Source: Scleromitrula shiraiana (lineage: Eukaryota; Ascomycota; Leotiomycetes; Helotiales; Sclerotiniaceae). From it: a stretch of DNA of 64,000 nucleotides. Every line of letters begins with the position of its first letter. Position 1 is the stretch's first letter. Location: assembly GCA_028455995.1 (NCBI GenBank), contig JABELC010000012.1:930001-994000 (forward strand). Reading direction: 5' to 3'. The translations under genes were made by a program, and so were the position numbers. The notes beneath the pieces are model-generated. The model saw nothing but the letters and a program-made list of their open reading frames with translations, had not been told where the DNA came from and made no database searches. This document shows, in pieces, positions 11,482 through 21,684 of the stretch.

Positions 11482-12049
11482 ATTGAGTAATTCAATTTGC
11501 TCGAGTGTTGAGACTCTTCAATGTAGGATTATAGAATCGCGAGATTAATCACGATTGAGTTTCTGGGGGAGTTTACATACCACCCACCACTCTCTAAATA
11601 TTCAGCTTACGACATTTATCCATGTCCGTCTTTGTCCTACATTGAGTTTCTTGGGGAGTTTACATACCACCCACCACTCTCTAAATATTCAGCTTGCGAC
11701 TTTTATCCATGTCTGTCTTTATTATCCATGTCGCCATGTCCACTGGAGTTCGCACTTCCATAACAAGGAGGCGGCGTAGTTTTTAAATTAAGCAGGGATT
11801 TTGCAGCTGTCGATTTAATCAATCAGCCGCTGGCTCTAAACGGTCCAATTTACTCCATTTGGACTGTACCAAAAAGTGTTTACCGTCCAATCAGTGAGTA
11901 AGCACCATCCAGTATGGGCTATGGTGCATTACAGAGCCTCATAGATCTCGAACAATGCCATCCCCCAAGATTTCCAATCGTTGGTTGTTGTTTTCAAGCC
12001 GCCCATTATTGATTAAAATTATCTATCATTCTCATATGTAAACTCAATC
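11482..12049. other. Divergent promoter region with a tandem duplication
   Basis: Spacer between the minus-strand Hsp70-like gene and the plus-strand membrane-protein gene. It contains the duplicated block at 11554-11723; the rest shows no coding frame. Confidence 0.6.
11554..11723. repeat. Direct tandem duplication, about 83 bp, offset 87 bp
   Basis: The block beginning attgagtttct at 11554 recurs at 11641 with only a few substitutions (for example cttacgac versus cttgcgac). It lies 70-240 bp upstream of the Hsp70-like start, so both copies are in its likely promoter or 5' leader. Confidence 0.9.
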
Positions 12050-13373
12050 ATGGCGGATGTTGTTCCTGCAACGCCTTCAACGACTTCCTCAATAGCGGGT
12101 TCTTCAACAACAGGTTCTTTAGCAACGACATTTTTGACAACAAGTTCTTCCACGACAGATTCTTCAACGACGGGTTCTTCAACAACAGATTCTACAACAA
12201 CCAGTTCTTTAACGACAGATTCTTCAACGATAAATTCTTCAAGGCAGAATTCTACAACACCAAAATTTTCAGCAACTTCTTCAGAAGCGAGTTCTTTAAA
12301 CACAACTTCTGCGGCCAAACCGCCTTCTAACTCTCATCATCGTGGTTCTGCGATATCAAAAGGCGCTGCCGCTGGTATTGCAATAGGAATTATCTTATTC
12401 TTAGCTATCGTCGCACTTCTTGTTTTCTGGCTCCTCAAAAAGCGACGAAAGCAATCTGTGAGAAGTAGAAAAATCCAATTGAATAATGGTGCAACCGCGC
12501 TGGATCCTAGAGGTCCCGACACATCGAAACATGGCTATTCAGTCGTGGAACGAGCGGATGATAGTCAATTGCGAAGCCAAATGGAAAACCTCGGAGAATT
12601 GATTTATCAACACGTTGAGAATCATTATGATGTGAAACCGTATACCGGACAACCTGATAATCTCAGGAAAGAGTTGGAAAAGTGTGGGGTTTCGGAACGG
12701 ACCGAGCCTAGTCTGCAAACGCTTGAATCGCTACTTATGGATCCCAATAAAAGAAGAACGGCAATCAGAATCTTAATCGCGTGGGTCATTTTTAACGGAG
12801 TAGATATTAAAAGCGACGGCACATATTCATTATTGCCTGACCAGGTCTTTGAATTTTATCGCTCAGTTACTAGATCGAACAAGCAATTGACTGAGCAAGA
12901 TGGTATGCAACATCCCATCTAAAATTCCCTCCTTTCTATAATCGCTCGAAGTTAACAATACTGACATGGCAAAAACAGCATCTTACAAGTCACTCACTCA
13001 ATGGCAAGAGCTATCTGCTAGTCTCCCTAACTCTCCAGCTTCCCAAGAGAACTTCCTGGCAGATCCCTCCATAAAACGAATAGTTCTTCTGCTCAATGGC
13101 GTCCTTGGACCATTCACCCAATCAGTCAACAACAACTCGCAATCACAATCGGAGAACCTTGCTTCGATAATCAATGAAGGAAGGAGTTTTGGATTCCTAC
13201 TATTGAGGCAACCAGGGAATTGGATCTTTGGATGGGGCTCAAAAAGGGCGTTAAGGCCGGAGTCAAATGCTACCAATGAAATTGTAGTGTTTCCCAGCCT
13301 TAGAGAATCAATACTGAGAGATGGAAGGCAATACAAGAGGGTAGTAAGTGAGGCGGACAAGGAGACTATTTGA
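12050..13373 (+). CDS. Ser/Thr-rich single-pass membrane protein (mucin-like sensor type)
   Basis: Exons 12050-12902 and 12979-13373 give 415 residues; the junction produces EQDASYKSLTQW. Residues about 8-85 are almost only Ser and Thr in imperfect SSTTDSSTTGS-type repeats, expected to be O-mannosylated if outside the cell. One hydrophobic helix follows (GIAIGIILFLAIVALLVFWL, about residues 108-127) with a basic KKRRKQ stop-transfer. A cytoplasmic region of about 285 residues comes after, containing LGELIYQHVENHYDVKPY, a segment I recognise from fungal hypothetical proteins but cannot assign. The layout resembles Mid2/Wsc-like wall sensors, but there is no Cys domain and no N-terminal signal peptide: an in-frame stop lies about 36 bases before the Met. 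It may therefore insert as a reverse signal-anchor, or an upstream exon was missed. Function unknown. Confidence 0.8.
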
Positions 13374-14119
13374 TAAGAAGGAAGATAATATGAAGAGAGT
13401 GAATGGAATTGAGCGGTTTTGCGAGAAGGTGATTTAGCTCTTGAGCAATAGTGGATATGAACATAATTATTTAGGAGAATACAGTCTTATATATAGGATG
13501 ATTAATAAAATGGCGCGACTCAAACAATATTCAAAGTGAGTGTTGACAACTAATCGTTGGTGATTCGCTTAGCCCTTTATGAGCTTTATATTTTATTTGG
13601 CAAAAGCCAGTAGGAAGCTCACTAAGTCCTTCTAAGATACCATTAAAACTGTTTGTCATCTGTGTGGTAAATACTAAATGATTCGTATGCATCCGAGTAA
13701 AGTGTTTTGTCAAACATAATTGAGAAAGTGTTAACTTGCTTTTGTAATATTTAGAGGTTTTTGGAGAATATCGAAGTTTTATTTATACTTTTATGTTTTT
13801 ACGTACAGATCTGACGTATCTATCATACTTTATATTCATTGAGGCAGATAAGCATTTTTCAGACTAAATTAAGAAACATTGTATATATGTCCCCAAATGC
13901 ATTAGCAAATTAACGTGTATTTAAACTAAAATTATGGGAGCATCCGAGGTTGAATGAAGAAATACAAATGAAGAACACGTAGGGGGTTGCAATATGGGTG
14001 ATTTACCAGCAGTTGGTGTTGGAGTTGGTATCGAAGTTGGTAGTTCTATTGGAGTAGGCATTGGCTCGACTTGGTCGTCAAAATAGCATATATATACCTA
14101 CATCTCCATAACCGGAGTT
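13374..14119. other. AT-rich spacer, no gene seen
   Basis: Nothing supported between the membrane-protein gene and the hydrolase relic. Short open frames here have no protein-like composition. Confidence 0.55.
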
Positions 14120-15349
14120 TTGTATATCAATGTTTTCGGCATTTTCAAGAGATTTCAACTGCACACTATGCAGTCCGAACCCGAGCTAACTCTTGCTTGT
14201 CAACCTTACAGATGTCTCTATAGTACTTTCCTAATCATGACGTTGCCAATCCAACTAACATGGATCTTTCTGCGTTGCATTCCTGAACCTTTCCGCCAGA
14301 ACCAGAGACTAACCTACCATCAAGCTGTACAGATGGATATTTTCCACATCTGGTGGAAGTATACTTCTGCTGTCCGCTACCGTACTTCTAAGTCTCTAGT
14401 ACCAGGTATTTTGCTGAAAGATCGTTTCGATGTCATGCAGCCATCGTTCTCGAGCCCCACAATCTACCGTGACATTGCCCATCACGAATAAGTTCGACCA
14501 GTCGCTGTTGGTGGTGCTTGGTATCCAGATCGCTATTCTCTCAATTCATTGCAACGTGTTACAATCCATTTTCATGGCGGAGCCTACGTACTCGGCGGCT
14601 GTCGTCCTACTGAAAGCGGATGGGGCCCTCAAACCCTAGCCAAACACTTGAAAGTACCAGTTCTCCAGGTCCAATACCGTCTCGCAATCGAAGACACAGC
14701 TCATTCTCCCGCTGTGCTGCAGGATGGACTCACGGCATACTTGTATGTCCTGAATGAGCTGAGGACTTTTCTTCAAGACGTGATCTTGTCGGGAGAATCA
14801 GCAGATGCACATCTAGTGCTCTGCATGCTGCGATACTTGAGTAGAGAGGGCAAAGGAACTTTACCACTGCCAAGGGCAGGATTGCTATGAAGTCCTATTA
14901 GTTTCTATCGCTCTTTAGATTGGCATTTGAGAGTCTCTGGCTAACTTTCTATCGGTGGGTCAATCTTGAGTGAAACCAAGAAACACTGAATCTGTATCGG
15001 AACGCAAGAGCAGATTATATGCTCGGTAGCATCCTTGAATGGGGCGCGCAGCGCCTCACACCACTAGGGTGGAACCGCAATCATGCGTATATATCACCCT
15101 TAGGAAACGAATTCCAGAGTTCTGTTCCGCTTTTTGTGCAGAGTAGCGGGGCGGAGGTGCTTCATAACGACCACGTGCAATTTGCCGAGTCTATCAGGAA
15201 GGCGGGGACGGAGGTTGAGTACGTTGAGATTGAGAATGCGCCGCATGATACCTGTGGAGCGGGGATTTTTTGGGGGGTTTGCGAAGGAAGCGGAGAAGGC
15301 AGCGGCATTTGTGGAGGGTATGGTATATGGTAATGGTATTATACCTTAA
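14120..15349 (+). pseudogene. Broken HSL-type alpha/beta hydrolase (esterase/lipase family)
   Basis: The oxyanion-hole motif HGGAY (FHGGAYVLGG) and a nucleophile elbow GESAD, where the family has GDSAG, identify a hormone-sensitive-lipase-like hydrolase. The N-terminal frame begins at 14120 and contains an in-frame TAA at 14489-14491 just before VRPVAVGGAWYPD. The same frame ends at a TGA (14888-14890) where the family has a Trp (LLWSP). Between about 14890 and 15000 the frame changes. The distal part (15019 on) supplies PLFVQSSGAEVLHNDHVQFA and the His-region PHDT. A T6G6 run near 15267 shifts the frame once more before FFGGFAKEAEKAA. With two stops, at least two frame changes and an altered elbow, an active enzyme is unlikely. 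The original substrate cannot be inferred. Confidence 0.8.
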
Positions 15350-15813
15350 ACTCTCTAATCAAACCCTGATCGTAATTACTGTCACAAAAAAGTGTATAAT
15401 TGGAATTTTGTTGTGTAGAAATACCGAGTATATAGAAATGATACACCCACTCTTCCATCTCTTAAAGTCAATACAAAGAGCAAACAGATATATCGAGGTT
15501 CTAAATGTTAACAGAAGGGGAACTCTTCCGAAAAACTCACTAGACCCCCGGGTGGAGTTCATGCAGTGTGTGAATAGAATAAATACCCGTGGATACTAGT
15601 TTTGAGATGGAAACATAAAGATACCCCCTGGTCATCTCTGCAAGTACTCAGCCTCAGAAGTTCTGATCTGACATCCTTCAATCGTCTTGAATCTTGTTCC
15701 TCTTTCCACACTCATCTTTCGGTCAAACAAATAATTTCCATTCTTGACAGACCACTGACAATTCCACATCCAGCTTTTTAATCTCGTTTGAATCTGGTTT
15801 CATTTAACTCTCA
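15350..15813. other. Spacer, likely promoter of the HeLo-like gene
   Basis: No coding frame. No distinct motif recognised. Confidence 0.5.
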
Positions 15814-16694
15814 ATGCCGGAACCTATTACTGCCACGGTTGGTAGTGTAGCTGGGGTACGCACTATCTCTCTTCAAAACCCCACAATATAGAATGACAAA
15901 TGCCTATCTCACACCCCGCCTCACTAAATTTCACTTCGAGTACAATCATAACTAGCACTAACATAAAGATATTGATTGAAATGTAGGCGATAAACGGGTC
16001 ATTATCCATCGCAAAATTTATCTATGACATCAAGAACACCCCTACGGACGTAAAGACCTGTTTCGCACTTACCCAACGCGTCAACGATGACCTAGATCAT
16101 CTCCTCCTTCTCCGCAACCAAAATAAAAAATATCTTTCTCAGAACCCCGCCGCGTCTGCTCATCTCGAAAACATTATTCGGGATGCGACAGAAAGTATTC
16201 AAGATGTATGTAGGGTTCTAGAAGGATGTAGGAAGGAAGTATATGAGAATGAATCTATTCCGGTTAAAAAGCGGGTGCAATGGGTCCTGGGTGATGGAGC
16301 GGCATTTACGAGGAGAAGTGTGAATCTGCAGCAACAGCATGCGGCCATTAATGCGGAGATGGGCTGGTTGAGAAATTTGCAAGTGGGTAAAGAGGCCGTG
16401 AATGTGGTGGAGACGGAGTTTGAGAATGTGGAGTTGCTGAGTATGGGTAGGATGGTGAGCATGGAAAAAGTAGAGATTGATGTTGATCAGAATTTGAAGC
16501 CGGAAAGTCCGGTTGTGAAACACAAAATCCATATGAAACCGGCAATGACTGTGCATGAAAGTCAGGTAAAGATCAGCGAACAGGAGGATACAGATGATGA
16601 GGATCCAGAGGTGGCTTTTTACCAAGATCTAGGACGACAGGAGGAAGAACGCCGGAAGAGAATAGAGGGGAGGAGAAAACTTAGAAATCTTTGA
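15814..16694 (+). CDS. HeLo-like domain protein (N-terminal domain of fungal STAND/NLR proteins, stand-alone)
   Basis: Exons 15814-15855 and 15987-16694 (131-nt intron) give 249 residues. The N-terminus MPEPITATVGSVAG AINGSLSIAKFIYDIKN and the helix that includes DVKTCFALTQRVNDDL match the all-helical HeLo-like / fungal N-terminal STAND domain, which usually begins with this glycine-containing hydrophobic helix. In NLR-type proteins that domain is the effector, inducing cell death through membrane action after oligomerisation. Here no NACHT/NB-ARC or repeat domain follows: after about residue 130 there is an amphipathic helical region, an acidic patch (SEQEDTDDEDPEVAF) and a basic end (RRKRIEGRRKLRNL). 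Intact, in contrast to its neighbours. Domain assignment is moderately sure; activity is inference. Confidence 0.75.
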
Positions 16695-17267
16695 TAGCAA
16701 ATTTGTAACGTATTGTTGATAATAATTAACACCTTTTACAGCAGCGCACAATGGTAGTGAAAATAATCTGATTATACTTGCTAAGCCGTTTGAACGCATA
16801 CATCAGGATCATCTGTTCAACCTTTGAATTGAGATTCTTTTGCTTAAAAACTAGATAGCAAAGGACTGGAGGTGGTTCGTGAATTTCTACACTCCCTAGC
16901 ACTGCTTGAAGCAACATCAAGTAATTTGGCATTTTCCGAGTGATCAGAATTCAAGGCTATTCGGGCCTGGCTGTCAATAACATGATTACAAGTTTCAATA
17001 CGTGTCCACGATTTACCCCCTCACATACTTCAAGGAAAAATATCTCGATTATGACTAATTATACGCTCTTCTATATCTGCTCGCAGGAGACAGATTTAAT
17101 TCTAGGTAACAAAATTGTAAACTGACTCGTAGGTGTCCATCAAATCCCCTAAATTTCACCTTTATAATGAATTGGTAAGCTGTCATAGCCACTCGAATAA
17201 TAATAGCTGATAATTCTACCAACCCCTCGAGAGGGAAACGGTGAAGCGTTGTCTGAGCCCATCTCTA
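16695..17267. other. Spacer between convergent genes
   Basis: Lies between the 3' ends of the HeLo-like gene and the ankyrin-ZZ pseudogene. No supported feature. Confidence 0.5.
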
Positions 17268-20200
17268 TTAATCCTTGCGGCGTTCATATACATCAAACTT
17301 GTGCTCTCTGTGTGTGAGATCTTTCGAATGCCAACATTCCTCACAGAAATTGAAGTCTTCACAAGTTGTACACTTATATCGAAATCCACGAACCTTTGAT
17401 ATGTTAATAAATAAACATCTATCCGGATTTTGGGAACTTACCCAACAACAACACCCATCACACATTACGAAATGTCTGAAGCCTTGAGGCACACCATCAA
17501 AGTTCTCTGTGGGGTCAGATATTTGTGAAAGTTCGTCGACTATTTCATTGCGGTTGTTGTAATACTAAATCTGCCGCGGACTCTCCATTGCTTAATAGAT
17601 TCTCGGATTCTGGCATCGGTACCAGCACCAGCTTTGATAAGTGTTTGCACGGCTTCTAAATTTCCTGCATGCGCCGCCCACTAGAAAATTCATAATTTAA
17701 TAATTGTATATCATGGGAAGTTTGAAGTGCTGTAAAGATTTTTTAATCCAAACTAGGAGAGCACGATGATGCAGAAGTGAACAGTTGTAGAAAGAAACTT
17801 GAATATGCTCACATGAAGTGGAGTTCAGCAATCGTTATCACGTTGGTGGACTTGAGACTCATCTGGACAAAGATTTAAGAAATAATTTATTGTACTCTTC
17901 GAAACGCTGCATGATGCATGGTGAAGAACATTACGTCCCTGGAAGTCACAAAGAGTAGAATCAAATAGCTCATCTCCACCAAGAGATTGATTTACCAATG
18001 CCTTAAGGATGGATTCCTCGCCACGCTGGGCGGCAACATCAATCGCATTCCTTCTCTGGTCATCTATGGCTTTGATGTCAACTCCATAGTTCAATAGGAG
18101 TTCCACCATTTCCAAAAATCCACTTTGAACTGCTTCTTGGAGTGGATTCATACCGTATAAAGGATGTTTCTCCGTACATACATTTTGCTCCAAAATATTT
18201 CGGACGATTGAAGAGTAGTTTAATCGAATAGCCAACAGTAAAGGGGTTCTCCCAGAATTATCTTCAACATCTGCACTAGTACTTCCTTTGAGCAACCTGG
18301 TAACAAGCCTGTCTTTTCCCTCCTGAGCTGCTAATGCTGGCGGTAGTTCTCTGTTTATATCACAGGCATCAGGATCGATACCCTGACTCAGAAAGATTTT
18401 CAAGATCTCTGTAGAGCCACCCAGAACTGCAAAATATAATAATGTGCGCTCTTTCTTGTTCCATGCGTTGAGTTGGTCCTGCAAAATCAGTATGTTGTCA
18501 ACTTGAAGTAAAGTATTTGCGACCGCCTCATGACCATTGAATGCTGCCCACATTAGCGGCGTACGATCAAGGAAGTCTTTATCTTGAGAGATGAGGTCAA
18601 CCTTCATATCAATGAATTGCTGTACGATGTCTTCATGACCTTCCGATGCGGCCCACGAGAGTGATTTCCGGCCATCCTTATCTCCTAATTCGGCCAACTC
18701 GCGATCTTGAAGTAATAACTGCTTTACGGCTGCTGCATTTCCATTTCCAGCTGCTAATGAGAATGGTGTCCGGCCATATTTATTCGCAGACTCGAGACTA
18801 GCCCCACGCTTATAGAGTTGCTTGACGATAGTATCATATCCAGTGATTGCAGCAAGTGATAGCGGAGTGTGCTCATCATTGTCTGATTTATCGGCCTTAG
18901 GATTTACGAATAAAAGAAGCTTCAGAATATCCTCATATCCACGCTGTGATGCATAATGAAGTGGCGTCTGCCCGTACTTATTGACAGAATTCACGTTGAC
19001 TTCGTTTCCTATCAGGATCTTGGCTACATCAAAGTGTCCTTGGAAAGCTGCCTCGTGCAATGGCGTATATTCATCATTGTCTTTGGAAACCAAGGTCCAC
19101 TTTAAATTCTATCAGTTTAGTAACAATATCCAAATGGGCTTGCCAAGATGCAAGATTCAGGGCGGATTTTCCACCGAAAGCAGATCCATCCATTCTTGCA
19201 TTTTTGGACAAGAGATATGTAAATATTGAGGTTGAGCCACTGTTGATCGATTCAAGAAGAGGTGTTCGTCCATCGGAAGCTGCGATATTCAGGTCGATGT
19301 TCTTTTCTTCAACAAGATATTGTACTATATCTTCCCATCCTCTTTGACAAGCCCAGTGTAATAGAGTTTGCTTCACGAAATACTCAACACTCGCATTTGC
19401 ACCTCTTTCCAAAAGTGATGCGACTACCTCTTTGTTACCTATCTCTAATCCTGTAATCAATGCGGCGTCTTTCTGATGGGCATCTGGGTTGTTGTTTAGC
19501 AATAGTCGAACAATTTCCAAATTACTCTCTCCGATTGCTTCAATCAAAGAATTGGAGTCTGCAGAGTCCTGTATATTAATGGACACGCCTAGACTCGAAA
19601 GTCGCCCTAACACTTCCTTACTTCCAACCTTACATGCCTAAGAGATAGCAGATGGAAGATCCGCTTTAATTGCATGGAAAATTTCAGAGTCGTAATTTTC
19701 TATAGCATCTAATATAACAAGTATGCTTTCTTTGTATCTGCGTTCCACTGCAAATAGGAGTATTTTGGGTTTTGTTTCATTCCAGCCGCGGCTAATTTTG
19801 CTCCCGATTCGATGAGAAATTTTACAGTGTTTGTGTTTCGTGAGTTTATTGCCCAAATTAGTGGTGTCGATCCATCACTATCTTCTGAATCGATTTTTGC
19901 TTTATGGTTCAGAAGAATATTTATAATTCCGCAATTCCCATTACCTGCGGCTCGTGAAAGTGGTATCTGCTTCCAGGGTCTGCTTTTCTTTTCAATTTCG
20001 ACATTACGTTCAAGAAGTAGATTTACTATTTCCTTTTGGTTTTGTCCACAGCACGGTAGAAAAGGGTAAAGCCACTGGCAATGTCAATTCCGTTTATGTC
20101 AGTCCTCTTTTCGAGTAAAGACTGAACCATTTTCTTTTTCCCATTACTGATAGCATGATCAATGAGTAACTTTGTGACATCATCATCTATTTCCCCTTTT

Positions 20201-20726
20201 TTGCAACAAAACTGAGGTCGGGTTGCTCAGCCCCTTTATCTGCCTTGCGACGATGGCTAAGTAGAGTGTGAATAACTTGTAAATGGTTGTTCTCCGCAGC
20301 AAGCAAGAGAGGGGAACGCCGAGAGTTCTTTTCGCCCTCTGGATCAGCTCCAGCTTGTAGGATCTTTTTCACTATCGAGTTATAACCTCGACTTGCGGCT
20401 AGCATTAACGCCGTGTCCCCGTTCAGATCAGATGAATCAATCATACTAATGGCTTTAGAGGTTTTATTACCATTCTGCTCAGACTCCTCGGCTAGACTGT
20501 TGTCACCTGAAAAAGTATGGAGAACAATGTAATAGATACATCAGCCAAAGCAATCAAACCTAGCTATATTTACATTACCCACTGGGAGATCAGGGTAGCT
20601 GATCCTCTGGAAACACCAATAAGCAGAAGAAAGATCAAACAAGATGCTCTCTTGAGCGGTTCGGTTCGAGCCGCAGCTCAGACTATGATGTAATTGAACT
20701 AATGAGAATAAGTAATGACGGTACAT
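17268..20726 (-). pseudogene. Ankyrin-repeat protein with C-terminal ZZ zinc finger, decayed
   Basis: Frames on the minus strand together encode well over 15 ankyrin repeats (for example GQTPLHYASQRGYEDILKLL, GRTPLLLAIRLNYSSIVRNI). They are followed by a spliced ZZ finger in the last 230 nt (MCDGCCCW, an intron, then VRGFRYKCTTCEDFNFCEEC). The frame is broken repeatedly. There are indels at an A6G4 run near 20193-20203, near 20036-20055, at about 19765-19785 and at about 19090. A TAG (19638-19640) stands in place of a codon before ACKVGSKEVL. A TGA (17825-17827) stands where CWTPLH is expected, after which the repeats resume through an intron (WAAHAGNLEAVQTL). Intact relatives of this Ank-ZZ design occur in fungal NLR-like and HET-associated proteins. 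The 5' end is uncertain: an exon reading SILFDLSSAYWCFQRISYPD at about 20580-20660 splices into the repeats, but I do not recognise it. Confidence 0.8.
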
Positions 20727-21684
20727 TCAATCTCCGCGTGAACATTTTGCCTGAAATCCCATCCAGAAAATCTGGTGCAAGTTGGGGAGGGAAAAAGCGA
20801 GAGAGAAAAGCAGCAAGAGTACCTAGGTAATAAGAGCCTCAAGTAGTTGGAAAATTATGCACGCCACGCCAATTTGGGTATAGCGCCAACAACTTCGCAA
20901 ACTATGCTGAATCGGCACTAAATGATAGGTCCAAAATCCGTGTAGACGACAATCTGTATCTTGTTTTTTTATATACATGAAGAGCGACAGGAATGCTGAA
21001 GTGAGGGGTAGTTTTCTGGGGATGCTGGGAGAGGATGGTAATTATCGAGAGGTTCACTTAAAGGAAGGTGAGATATTGAGGGGAGATCTTTGAGATGGAT
21101 CAACCAAAGAGGAAGGTAGGGACCAGAGTCTCGAAAATCAGGGATGAGGAGAATAAGAGGGAAAAATCATAGAGGGAATGATCAAGAAAGAAGATCTTAA
21201 AAGTGCAATCCTACTTGGAGCAGAAACCAAACACGCGAAGTACTCAATATTCACTATTTGGATTTTAGTCCCGAGAATAACCTAATTAAAAAGAATGTAT
21301 TGTGTAGTTTCATTTCAAACAATTACAAAATTTCATCCAATACTACTACCACAGGTTGATTCCGTTACTATAGTTTAGAACTCCTTGTCCATATCACAAG
21401 TCTCTTTCAGGAGTAAAGAATTTGTTGGGTTTGACTAAGGGGCGGGATGTCACTAACGTAGACCTGGCATAAGAGGTTGCAATATGACTGCTGGTCACTG
21501 ATTTCTATGAATATACAAGTTCACCAAACCCGAATTCAAATTCAACTATGTTTCAAGCTCATGAGCAGAAGTATGTACCGATCACCGTTTACGTGTATCC
21601 TTCCTATTCTACCAGCAAAAACTTTGATCGCCCAGAGATCACCAAAAGTCCAACCCAATTCTCATTACCAAGAATTCCACTACA
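20727..21684. other. Spacer, no gene seen
   Basis: Upstream of the ankyrin pseudogene and downstream of the SGxI-repeat membrane protein. A purine-rich stretch at about 20985-21200; otherwise nothing supported. Confidence 0.55.

Noticed and set aside
12019..12318. Minus-strand 99-codon Val/Glu-rich repeat protein
   Set aside because: Shadow of the Ser/Thr repeat of the membrane protein on the plus strand.
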